Assembly (NCBI GenBank): GCA_017437095.1
Contig: JAFSBW010000023.1
Coordinates: 1 to 34,686 of the forward strand
Reading direction: 5' to 3'
Length of the DNA: 34,686 nucleotides
DNA from: Oscillospiraceae bacterium
Lineage (GTDB): Bacteria; Bacillota; Clostridia; Oscillospirales; Oscillospiraceae
Each line of letters opens with the position of its first letter. Positions within the stretch are counted from its first letter, which is position 1. This document shows positions 1-6,365 of the stretch, piece after piece. The position numbers and the translations under genes are program-made. The notes beneath the pieces were generated by a model. The model ran no database searches. It saw only the letters and a list, made by a program, of their open reading frames with translations, and was not told the DNA's origin.

Positions 1-35
1 CTTTGTTTTTCCACAGTTCTACACTCCCACGGCAT
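1..35 (-). CDS. Start of a probable transposase, cut by the window edge
   Basis: Eleven codons are visible, reading MPWECRTVEKQ, before the window ends. The ATG at 33-35 (complement) sits nine bases after an AAGGAG Shine-Dalgarno at 46-51. The N-terminus resembles the MPW-type openings I associate with IS481-like integrase-core transposases, and the DNA just upstream carries repeated GTGTAC/GTACAC motifs as expected at an insertion-sequence end. The start and ribosome site are seen; the transposase assignment is inferred from very few residues and could be wrong. Confidence 0.35.
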   Translation of the reverse strand, partial: MPWECRTVEKQ

Positions 36-72
36 CTTACAGCACTCCTTTTGTCTGTTTTTTGATGCCTTT

Positions 73-138
73 ATTGTACCATAAAACTGTGTACCATGTC
101 TTTACACACCTGTGTACTATGTTACTACACTGTACACA
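73..138 (-). mobile_element. Possible insertion-sequence end with GTGTAC repeats
   Basis: CTGTGTAC occurs at 87-94 and again at 110-117, and the inverse GTACAC occurs at 132-137, giving closely spaced direct and inverted copies upstream of the leftward ORF. A TACAAT -10 (complement of 73-78) with AAGACA 18 bases upstream (complement of 97-102) could drive that ORF. The arrangement fits subterminal transposase-binding repeats. The outer boundary, probably near 138, cannot be fixed because the other end is outside the window. Confidence 0.35.
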
Positions 139-177
139 TTGCTCGTCCGAATGGCTGCCGACCATAACTGCACCCCC

Positions 178-205
178 GGCGGACGGCCAATGGCCGCCCC
201 TACGG
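178..205. repeat. Palindrome with CCTACGG tail (intergenic repeat)
   Basis: GGCGG pairs with CCGCC around an inner GGCCA/TGGCC dyad, and the stem is followed by CCTACGG. The same plan, a variable stem followed by CTACGG, appears at 14034-14101 and 19559-19584. This suggests a dispersed intergenic repeat rather than a gene-specific signal. Confidence 0.5.
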
Positions 206-253
206 TCTGGAATGGAAGGTGTTCAACGAATGCGGAAGCCTTTGGAGATTAGG

Positions 254-314
254 GATTGAAGATTGGAGAGTGCAGATGGCGAAATCTTCAATCTTCACTC
301 TTCAATCTTCAATC
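254..314. repeat. Long imperfect inverted repeat of GATTGAAGATT type
   Basis: The 19-base arm at 254-272 is complementary to 296-314 with one mismatch. The sequence between the arms repeats the same words (ATCTTCAATCTTC). A diverged relative lies at 19476-19530. No protein is encoded. It may form a hairpin in RNA or be a small non-autonomous mobile repeat. Confidence 0.5.
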
Positions 315-328
315 CGCAATATCAAGTA

Positions 329-349
329 ATATCTTATATCTTATATCTC
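329..349 (-). repeat. Three tandem AGATATA heptamers
   Basis: Read on the minus strand this is three units of the heptamer AGATATA. The same heptamer is repeated five times on the plus strand at 23061-23095. Period seven is seen directly. The rest of 350-411 holds a CCTCTCCC-AAA-GGGAGAGG hairpin (379-397) within another stretch of the kind found between genes in related genomes. Confidence 0.55.
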
Positions 350-411
350 TGCCTCGCCCTCTCCGGCTCTGCGGGCCACCTCTCCCAAAGGGAGAGGCTT
401 TGCCGGCTGCG

Positions 412-446
412 AAAAAGCGCCCCAAAGGGTTTCCTTTGGGGCGCTT
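412..446 (-). terminator. Rho-independent terminator of pta
   Basis: A perfect 14-bp stem (415-428 with 433-446) has a four-base loop and is followed on the minus strand by five T residues (complement of 412-416). It lies 20 bases beyond the pta stop codon in the direction of transcription. Confidence 0.85.
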
Positions 447-465
447 GGGGGATATGTAGGGGAGA

Positions 466-1464
466 TTATACCATTGCGGCGGTGATGATGGCCATGGTGT
501 AGACCTCGTCGGCATTGCAGCCGCGGCTCAGGTCGTTAATAGGAGCGGCCAGGCCCTGCAGGATGGGGCCGTAGGCATCAAAGCCACCCAGGCGCTGGGC
601 GATCTTGTAGCCGATGTTGCCGGCTTCGATGGTGGGGAAGATGAAGGTGTTGGCGTAGCCTGCTACGGGGGAGCCGGGGAACTTCAGCTGGCCTACCTCG
701 GGAGCAACGGCAGCGTCAAACTGCATCTCGCCGTCGATAAGCAGGTCGGGAGCCATTTCCTTGGCGATGGCGGTAGCATCGTGGCTGAGCTTAACGGTGC
801 CGCCCTTGCCGGAGCCGTTGGTGGAGAAGCTCAGCATAGCAACCTTGGGATCGATGCCGAAGATCTTGGCGGTCTTGGCGGTTTCGATAGCGACCTCAGC
901 CAGCTTCTGAGCGCCGGACAGGGTAACATTGCCTTCCTTGTCTACGCTGTCTTCGTAGCTCAGGTTGATGGCGCAGTCGCCCATGGCGATCTTCTCGTCG
1001 CCGCGGACCATAATGAAGCAGGAAGATACCAGGTTTACGCCCTTCTTGGTCTTAACCAGCTGCAGAGCGGGGCGAACGGTATCGGCGGTGGAGTAGGTGG
1101 CGCCGCCCAGCAGGGAGTCGGCAATGCCCATCTTAACCAGCATGGTGCCGAAATAGTTGCCCTTGGACAGAGCCTTGCGGCAGTCTTCCGCGGACATCTT
1201 GCCCTTGCGAAGCTCTACCATCTTTTCTACCATGGCGTCCATGCCCTCGTAGGTGGCAGGATCCAGGATCTGGATGCCTTCAATGTCAAAGCCGCACTCG
1301 TTGGCCTTGCCCTTGACCACATCTACTTCGCCAACCAGGATGGGGGTAAGGAAACCGTCCTTCTTCAGCCGGGCAGCGGCTTCCAGGATGCGGGGATCGT
1401 GACCCTCGGTGAATACCAGCGTACGGGGATTGGCCTTCAGTTCTTCGATCATAGCCTGAAACAT
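466..1464 (-). CDS. pta: Phosphate acetyltransferase
   Basis: This enzyme interconverts acetyl-CoA and phosphate with acetyl phosphate and CoA, and with acetate kinase forms the ATP-yielding acetate pathway of fermenters. The 332-residue product has the length of single-domain Pta enzymes. It shows the N-terminal TLVFTEGHDPRILEAAARL block and a C-terminal segment containing FDAAVAPEV and FPTIEAGNIGYKIAQRLGG, both typical of the PTA/PTB family. The start at 1464 was chosen over an open frame running to 1896 because GGAGG lies eight or so bases before this ATG and because family homology begins there. No ackA is adjacent. It appears monocistronic, with its own promoter (1517-1545) and terminator. 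A related phosphate butyryltransferase is the main alternative, but length and motifs favour Pta. Confidence 0.93.
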   Translation of the reverse strand: MFQAMIEELKANPRTLVFTEGHDPRILEAAARLKKDGFLTPILVGEVDVVKGKANECGFDIEGIQILDPATYEGMDAMVEKMVELRKGKMSAEDCRKALSKGNYFGTMLVKMGIADSLLGGATYSTADTVRPALQLVKTKKGVNLVSSCFIMVRGDEKIAMGDCAINLSYEDSVDKEGNVTLSGAQKLAEVAIETAKTAKIFGIDPKVAMLSFSTNGSGKGGTVKLSHDATAIAKEMAPDLLIDGEMQFDAAVAPEVGQLKFPGSPVAGYANTFIFPTIEAGNIGYKIAQRLGGFDAYGPILQGLAAPINDLSRGCNADEVYTMAIITAAMV

Positions 1465-1516
1465 GATAATCAGTCCTCCATATTTTTTGGGCTTTGCCCA
1501 TAATTTTACAATATAT

Positions 1517-1545
1517 ATTATACAACAAGCCATGGCCGGGCGCAA
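1517..1545 (-). promoter_or_regulatory. Sigma-A promoter for pta
   Basis: On the minus strand TTGCGC (complement of 1540-1545) and TATAAT (complement of 1517-1522) are separated by exactly 17 bases, about 50 bases upstream of the pta start. Confidence 0.7.
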
Positions 1546-1881
1546 CCACTTTTGTAAAAAAATCTTGCCAAAACCGACAGACGGATAAAAGAGCGAAAAG
1601 TTTGGAAAATAACGAAAAATATCTACAAAAACCGGGATTAAACAAAGGGAAAAGTTGCGCTTTTGCCCCGCAGCCGGGCAAGGGAGTTTTGCGGCGACCG
1701 GTTTGCCGCTGGCGGACATTTGCCCACCAGACGAATATTTTTGACAAAAATCCATGGATGTGGCGGGCAAAAACGGAAGAAACCCGAACTTTTTTGCCGC
1801 AAAAACCTGGTTTTTAAGCAAAAAAGGCCGGGTGCTGCATAATTTTGTGGCCGAAGGTGATATTTTTGATAAAACTGTCAA
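1546..1881. other. Non-coding gap between divergent promoters
   Basis: This 336-base stretch separates the leftward pta promoter from the rightward nfeD promoter. Open frames cross it, but none has a ribosome site or recognisable protein. It is rich in A-runs and short G/C blocks. I see no repeat, RNA gene or clear operator in it. Confidence 0.5.
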
Positions 1882-1927
1882 TTGACCGGAGGGCATTTAT
1901 CTGCTATGCTATTAGTACGCTACTAAT
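1882..1927 (+). promoter_or_regulatory. Sigma-A promoter and 7-bp dyad before nfeD
   Basis: TTGACC (1882-1887) and TATGCT (1905-1910) are 17 bases apart. Immediately downstream ATTAGTA-CGC-TACTAAT (1911-1927) is a perfect dyad at the expected transcription start, just before the AGGAGG of nfeD. Its position suits an operator, but no regulator is encoded nearby. Confidence 0.65.
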
Positions 1928-1945
1928 AAAGGAGGTAACGCATTT

Positions 1946-2392
1946 ATGAATTGGCCTGCAATCATCTGGCTGGGTCTTATGGTGGCATTTCTTATTGTAG
2001 AAGCTGCCTGCCCCATCCATCTGGTATCCGTCTGGTTTGCCGCGGGTTCTCTGGTTGCCCTGATTGTCGCGCTTTTCGGCGGCGAGATCTGGCTGCAGGG
2101 CGTGGTGTTCCTGGTGGTATCCGCCGGGCTTCTGGCGCTGTTTTGGCCCTTCGTCAAGAAGTTCATCAACCCCAAGGTGACCGCTACCAATGCCGACAGC
2201 CTGATCGGCAGCCTGGCTCACGTGGTAGAAGATATTGATAATATCGACGCCTGCGGAAAAGCTAAGGTAAACGGCATGGAATGGACCGCCCGCTCTCTGG
2301 ACGGCTCTGCCATCGCCAAAGGCACGCTGGTTCGCATCCACCGTATTGAGGGTGTGAAGCTGATCGTATCCCCTGCTTCCGAGGAAGCATAA
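1946..2392 (+). CDS. NfeD-like membrane protein
   Basis: This 148-residue protein has two to three hydrophobic segments in its first 75 residues, then a soluble tail with features of the NfeD OB-fold domain (IGSLAHVVEDIDN, GKAKVNGMEWTARS, GTLVRIHRIEGVKLIV). NfeD proteins pair with SPFH/stomatin proteins encoded next door, and the pair is thought to organise membrane microdomains or modulate proteolysis. Here the SPFH gene follows after 17 bases, which matches the classic pairing. This is the short form without the N-terminal ClpP-like protease domain. The ATG is preceded by AAAGGAGG at a good distance. The exact physiological role is not established. Confidence 0.85.
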   Translation: MNWPAIIWLGLMVAFLIVEAACPIHLVSVWFAAGSLVALIVALFGGEIWLQGVVFLVVSAGLLALFWPFVKKFINPKVTATNADSLIGSLAHVVEDIDNIDACGKAKVNGMEWTARSLDGSAIAKGTLVRIHRIEGVKLIVSPASEEA

Positions 2393-2409
2393 ATATTAGG
2401 AGGTAAAAT

Positions 2410-3336
2410 ATGGAAACTACATTGATTATCGTTGGCGCGATCATTCTGCTTCTGTTTTTGATCATCATTTCCAATGTTGCCGTAGTGCAGCAGAGCCAGG
2501 CTTATGTGATCGAGCGCCTGGGCGCTTTCCACAGCGTATGGGGCGTAGGCCTGCATTTTAAGATCCCCTTCATCGACCGCATTGCCCGCCGGGTAAGCAT
2601 GAAGGAGCAGGTTTTGGACTATCCTCCCCAGCCGGTTATCACCAAGGATAACGTAACCATGCAGATCGACACCGTTGTGTATTTCCAGATCACTGACCCC
2701 AAGCTGTACACCTACGGCGTAGAAATGCCCATGGCCGCTATGGAGACCCTGACCGCTACCACCCTGCGTAACATCATCGGCGACCTGGAGCTGGACCAGA
2801 CCCTGACCAGCCGCGATGTGGTCAACACCAAGATGCGCGCCATCCTGGACGAAGCTACTGACCCCTGGGGCATCAAGGTAAACCGCGTAGAGCTGAAGAA
2901 CATTCTGCCTCCCGCTGACATCCAGAGCTCCATGGAAAAGCAGATGAAGGCCGAGCGTGACCGCCGCCAGGCCATCCTGCAGGCCGAAGGCCAGAAGAAG
3001 AGCGCCATCCTCATCGCAGAAGGTGAGAAGGAATCCGCCATTCTCCGGGCCGATGCTGAAAAGCAGGCCGCTATCCTCCGGGCAGAGGCTGAGCAGCAGG
3101 CTGCCATTTTGAAGGCCGACGGCGAAGCCCAGGCCATCCGCGCCGTGCAGAAGGCTCTGGCCGATTCTCTGGAAATGCTCAACGAGAAGGCCCCCAACGA
3201 CCAGGTCATCAAGCTCAAGAGCATCGAGGCCATGCAGAAGGTTGCTGACGGCAATGCTACCAAGATCATCATCCCCAGCCAGATGCAGAGCCTTGTGGGC
3301 TTGGCCAGCGGCGTGATCGGCGCTGTGAAGGAGTAA
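2410..3336 (+). CDS. SPFH/stomatin-like protein (slipin, QmcA-type)
   Basis: This 308-residue protein has an N-terminal membrane segment (residues 3-25), an SPFH/band-7 domain (about 30-180, including AYVIERLGAFHSVWG, KEQVLDYPPQPVIT and the TLRNIIGDLELDQTL block) and a coiled-coil region. From residue 188 to 242 five consecutive 11-residue units of the AILxAEGxKxx type are present. A hydrophobic C-terminal segment ends in SQMQSLVGLASGVIGAVKE. These proteins form membrane-anchored rings and work with NfeD partners; the upstream gene is one. The SD is TAGGAGG seven bases before the ATG. Its substrate or client is unknown. Confidence 0.9.
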   Translation: METTLIIVGAIILLLFLIIISNVAVVQQSQAYVIERLGAFHSVWGVGLHFKIPFIDRIARRVSMKEQVLDYPPQPVITKDNVTMQIDTVVYFQITDPKLYTYGVEMPMAAMETLTATTLRNIIGDLELDQTLTSRDVVNTKMRAILDEATDPWGIKVNRVELKNILPPADIQSSMEKQMKAERDRRQAILQAEGQKKSAILIAEGEKESAILRADAEKQAAILRAEAEQQAAILKADGEAQAIRAVQKALADSLEMLNEKAPNDQVIKLKSIEAMQKVADGNATKIIIPSQMQSLVGLASGVIGAVKE

Positions 3337-3339
3337 GCC

Positions 3340-3540
3340 ATGGCCAGCCAGGACGACCGCTTTGTGCGCATCTACAAGCAGGGCGGTATGTTTGATGCCG
3401 GGTTTCAGATCTGGGCAGATAAGGTAACCGGGGTGAACTATCTGGTGATCCCCAGCGGCTACGGCAGCTCCCTTACCCCCCTGCTCAACCGGGACGGTAC
3501 GCCCGTAGTATCCCCCCTGCCCCTGCGCGTGGACGAATAA
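3340..3540 (+). CDS. Small DUF6440-like protein
   Basis: This 66-residue soluble protein starts three bases after the SPFH stop and shares its operon. It shows the pattern I associate with DUF6440: an initial RFVRIYKQGG strand, then DKVTGVNYLVIPSGYGSSLTPLL and a terminal Asp-Gly-Thr-Pro-Val turn. No function is established. A lone short beta domain next to an SPFH operon could be an accessory or simply a passenger. The start is the first ATG in frame after the upstream stop; the SD overlaps the end of the SPFH gene. Confidence 0.7.
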   Translation: MASQDDRFVRIYKQGGMFDAGFQIWADKVTGVNYLVIPSGYGSSLTPLLNRDGTPVVSPLPLRVDE

Positions 3541-3551
3541 AGCCTAAGTAT

Positions 3552-3600
3552 AACCGCCTCCTTTTTGGGTACGCTAAACCCAAAAGGAGGCGGTTTTTTG
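3552..3600 (+). terminator. Terminator hairpin that also contains the DUF421 SD
   Basis: Arms 3552-3570 and 3578-3595 pair with a single-base bulge and are followed by six T residues. This is a strong intrinsic terminator for the nfeD operon. The 3' arm includes AAAAGGAGG, and the U-tract runs directly into the TTG start of the next gene at 3598, so the same bases also serve initiation of DUF421. Confidence 0.8.
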
Positions 3601-4275
3601 ATATCGACCTACTGCCGCACCATTGTGCTGTACCTGATCCTGATTTTGGTCATCCGCCTGCTTGGCAAGCGCCAGATCGGGCAATTAGAGCCTTCGGAGC
3701 TGGTGGTGACTATGCTGCTGGCAGATCTGGCTTCCATCCCCATGCAGGATGGGGGCATCCCGCTGTATTCCGGGGTGCTTCCTATTTTTACCGTGCTGGC
3801 TCTGGAGCTGATCCTTTCGGTGCTGTCGGTAAAGAGCCTGGGGCTGCGCAGGCTGCTTTGCGGCAAGCCGGTGATCCTCATTGAAAACGGGAAGGTCCTC
3901 CAAAGCAGCCTGAAAAAGACCCGGCTTTCCCTTGACGAGCTGACCGGCCACCTGCGGCAGAAGGATGTTTTAGACCTGAGCCAGGTGCAGTATGCCATTT
4001 TGGAAACCAACGGCAGTCTTTCCGTATTCCCTTACCCCAAATACCGCCCCGCCAGCGCCATGGACGCGGGCATCCCGGCTTCCAAACAGTATATGCCCGT
4101 TACCATCGTGTCCGATGGCTGCCTGCTGTGGGAGAATCTGGAGCTTGCCCAAAAGGATGCGGCTTGGGTGCAAAGGGTGCTGCTGTCCCGCAATGCCACC
4201 CTGGAGCAGACCTGGCTGCTGACGGTAGACAAAAGCGACCGCGTTTTGTGGCTTGCCAAGGAGGGCTGCTTATGA
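3598..4275 (+). CDS. DUF421 membrane protein (YetF/YdfR type)
   Basis: This is a 225-residue protein when read from TTG at 3598. The N-terminus (ISTYCRTIVLYLILIL, then RLLGKRQIGQLEPSELVVTMLLADLASIPMQD) is the hallmark of DUF421, with three membrane segments in the first 85 residues. A soluble domain of alpha/beta type follows (KPVILIENGKV, LDELTGHLRQKDV, SQVQYAILETNGSLSVFP). Family members occur in spore formers, some linked to spore germination or spore membrane function, but the biochemical role is unknown. TTG is preferred because AAAGGAGG lies about seven bases upstream and the family begins here; an upstream in-frame TTG at 3565 lies inside the terminator hairpin. The stop overlaps the next start (ATGA). 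Confidence 0.87.
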   Translation: MISTYCRTIVLYLILILVIRLLGKRQIGQLEPSELVVTMLLADLASIPMQDGGIPLYSGVLPIFTVLALELILSVLSVKSLGLRRLLCGKPVILIENGKVLQSSLKKTRLSLDELTGHLRQKDVLDLSQVQYAILETNGSLSVFPYPKYRPASAMDAGIPASKQYMPVTIVSDGCLLWENLELAQKDAAWVQRVLLSRNATLEQTWLLTVDKSDRVLWLAKEGCL

Positions 4276-4652
4276 AACGCCTATGGCTTGGCGTGATCCT
4301 GCTGGCGGCCCTTTTGGCGGCGAGCCTGGGGGTGCAGCGGGCCATGGAGCGCATCCACGACCCCATAGCCAACGAGCTGGAGCAGGCTGCCGATGCCGCC
4401 CTGGCCGGGGATTGGGCAGAGGCAGACCGCCTATACCACCGGGCCCGGGATGCCTGGCAGCGCCACCGGAAGGTCACCGCCAGCCTGGCAGACCACAGCC
4501 CCATGGATGAGCTGGATATGCTTTTTGGGGAGCTGAGAGTTTTTTCCCGGGAGCGGGAGACGGTGCATTTCGCCGCTGCCTGCCGGGCAGCTGCCCGGAT
4601 GGCCAAGGCCATTGCCCAGGCCCACAGCCTTACCTGGTGGGATCTGCTGTAA
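4272..4652 (+). CDS. DUF4363 protein
   Basis: This 126-residue protein begins with one membrane anchor (RLWLGVILLAALLAASLGV). A helical domain follows with alternating Ala/Arg/Trp residues, including WAEADRLYHRARDAWQRH and DELDMLFGELRVFS, typical of DUF4363. DUF421 and DUF4363 genes are regularly neighbours, and here they overlap by four bases, implying translational coupling and a joint membrane role. The last 23 bases overlap, in antisense, the end of spoIIP. Function is unknown. Confidence 0.8.
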   Translation: MKRLWLGVILLAALLAASLGVQRAMERIHDPIANELEQAADAALAGDWAEADRLYHRARDAWQRHRKVTASLADHSPMDELDMLFGELRVFSRERETVHFAAACRAAARMAKAIAQAHSLTWWDLL

Positions 4653-5607
4653 GGCCCTGGCGGGAAAGGGCTTCGATGGCATCTGCCAGGGCCTCCACGG
4701 CTACCAGGGCCTCCTGCCGGGTATCCCCAGCGGCGCCTACCTCCACCAGCAGGGTAACCGGCCCCAGATCCTGGTTAAACCGCCCGGTGCGGAAATTGAT
4801 ATCCCGGCAAAGGCCGGGCCAGGTTTTTTCCAGCACTGCCTGCAGCTGCACGGCGCAGCTCATATTTTGCTGCCAGTTGTCGTGGCCGGTGGAGACCACC
4901 AGCATCAGCTGGGCGGAAGCTTCCCCGGCTACGGTGGCGGAGGTGGTAAGTTGGTTAACATAATCACTGCCGGCATCCCGGTGCAGATCCAGCACCAGGC
5001 GGATGCTGGGGTACAGGGCCAGGTATTCCCGGATCGCTGCCCGGGAATTTGTGTAGGCGCTGTTGTAATCGGGCACATCGTGCAGCCGGGTATCGTGGAT
5101 CACCCCAATGCCCAGGCCGCGCAGAAGCTCTGCCAGGGCAGCGCCTACAGACACCATGTTGTGGTTTGGGTCGTGGGTGCGGTAGGGGGAGCTTTCGGTA
5201 TAGCCAGCCTGGGCCAGGTAGCTTTCGCTGGCGTGGGTGTGGACGATCAGCACCGTAGGGCCGCTGCCCGCCAGGCTGGGAAACTCCGCCGCCAGCAGCA
5301 GGGCCGGGACATCCGGGGTAAGGGAGGTATCGTTGTTTACGCTCACCAGCCGGGCATCCTCCGGCTGCAACAGCGGCGTTGGCGCGGCGCAGGCAGTGGT
5401 AGGCTGGGCAGAGTCAGCAGGGGCGGTTTGCTCCGGCCCGGGGCGGGGAAAACGCCCGGTTTCCAGGTAGAGCAGCCAGGCTACGGTCTTTTCGGCGGAG
5501 ATGCCCCCAAGGTCGAAGCCGGAAAAGGCTGCCATAGCCAGCCGCAGCGCGGCAGCCAGGGCGATGAGCAGCAAGCCCCAGCGAATACTTTTTCGCTCTT
5601 TTTCCAA
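4630..5607 (-). CDS. spoIIP: Stage II sporulation protein P
   Basis: SpoIIP is a membrane-anchored peptidoglycan hydrolase that, with SpoIID and SpoIIM, thins the septal wall so that the mother cell can engulf the forespore. The 325-residue product has an N-terminal membrane segment (WGLLLIALAAALRLAMAAF), a low-complexity Pro/Ala spacer and the catalytic domain. Family motifs are HTHASESY, DLHRDAG and NQDLGPVTLLVEVG. I chose TTG at 5605-5607 because AAGGAGG lies six bases before it; the open frame continues upstream to 5649 without a better site. There is no sigma-factor-type promoter I can assign. It stands alone, downstream of tadA with a terminator between, and converges on DUF4363. Confidence 0.92.
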   Translation of the reverse strand: MEKERKSIRWGLLLIALAAALRLAMAAFSGFDLGGISAEKTVAWLLYLETGRFPRPGPEQTAPADSAQPTTACAAPTPLLQPEDARLVSVNNDTSLTPDVPALLLAAEFPSLAGSGPTVLIVHTHASESYLAQAGYTESSPYRTHDPNHNMVSVGAALAELLRGLGIGVIHDTRLHDVPDYNSAYTNSRAAIREYLALYPSIRLVLDLHRDAGSDYVNQLTTSATVAGEASAQLMLVVSTGHDNWQQNMSCAVQLQAVLEKTWPGLCRDINFRTGRFNQDLGPVTLLVEVGAAGDTRQEALVAVEALADAIEALSRQGLTADPTR

Positions 5608-5654
5608 AGCGCACCTCCTTGCGTTCCCTTTCCGGGGCGGCTGCCCCATTGGGC

Positions 5655-5685
5655 GAAAAAGTGCGGTGCATTTCGCACCGCACTT
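5655..5685 (-). terminator. Terminator of tadA
   Basis: An 11-bp perfect stem (5659-5669 with 5675-5685) and five-base loop are followed on the minus strand by TTTTT. It begins seven bases after the tadA stop, so tadA and spoIIP are probably separate transcription units. Confidence 0.8.
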
Positions 5686-5691
5686 CTCTCG

Positions 5692-6177
5692 TTATTTCGG
5701 TTTTATCCATTTGGGCCGGGTCTTTAGCTCCAGGCGCAGGTTTTGAAAAAACTGGGTGAGCAGCGCCCCGCATTCCTCTTCCAAAACCCCGGCTTCCACC
5801 TGGGGATGGTGGTTAAACTCCATAGAAAACAGATCGCACACCGAGCCGCAGGCGCCGCACTTTTTGTCCGACGCGCCAAATACCACCCGGGGGATCCGGG
5901 CGTTGACGATGGCCCCGGCGCACATGGGGCAGGGCTCCAATGTGACATACAAAGTGCATTCCCACAGCCGCCAGCCCCCTAAGGCGCGGCAGGCTTCGTC
6001 GATGGCCTGCAGCTCCGCGTGGCCCAGGGCGTTTTTGTGCCGCTCCCGGCGGTTTGCCCCCCGGCCTACGATGCGCCCATTGCACACCACCACGCAGCCA
6101 ACGGGAACCTCCCCCGCCTGGGCCGCTTCCCGGGCCAGAGCCAGAGCCTCGGCCATATACAGCTTGTCCGTTTCCAT
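5692..6177 (-). CDS. tadA: tRNA-specific adenosine deaminase
   Basis: TadA deaminates adenosine 34 of tRNA-Arg(ACG) to inosine, allowing one tRNA to read several Arg codons. The 161-residue length is standard. The zinc-binding and catalytic residues are visible: His53 and Glu55 in GHAELQ, and Cys83 and Cys86 in EPCPMCAGAI. The substrate-binding DKKCGACGS region follows, as in bacterial TadA. The ATG has GGAGGG seven bases upstream. The only close alternative, a guanine or cytosine deaminase of the same fold, is less likely given the ARIPRVVFGASDKKCGA segment. Confidence 0.95.
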   Translation of the reverse strand: METDKLYMAEALALAREAAQAGEVPVGCVVVCNGRIVGRGANRRERHKNALGHAELQAIDEACRALGGWRLWECTLYVTLEPCPMCAGAIVNARIPRVVFGASDKKCGACGSVCDLFSMEFNHHPQVEAGVLEEECGALLTQFFQNLRLELKTRPKWIKPK

Positions 6178-6298
6178 AGCATAGCCCTCCTAGGTATTTG
6201 CTCCATCATACCCTATGAAGGCCCTGCCCGTCAAGTATAAAGCAAAGCCTTTGCGAAACCTGGGGAAAAGCGTTCAGAAAAAATTTAGAATTTAGGGG

Positions 6299-6327
6299 AA
6301 GACAAAAGCTTTCTTATGTGTTATAAT
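6299..6327 (+). promoter_or_regulatory. Promoter before the DUF3810 gene
   Basis: A perfect TATAAT (6322-6327) lies 17 bases after AAGACA (6299-6304). The start codon is about 40 bases downstream, behind AAGGAGG. Confidence 0.65.
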
Positions 6328-6365
6328 ATGGTGAAGTATACGCAAAACACAAGGAGGTGTTTCCT

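Noticed and set aside
1494-1817. Plus-strand frame in the pta-nfeD gap
   Set aside because: It starts inside the pta promoter, has no SD and is rich in Lys from A-runs.
1465-1896. N-terminal extension of pta
   Set aside because: A good SD lies just before the ATG at 1464, homology begins there and the promoter lies within the extension.
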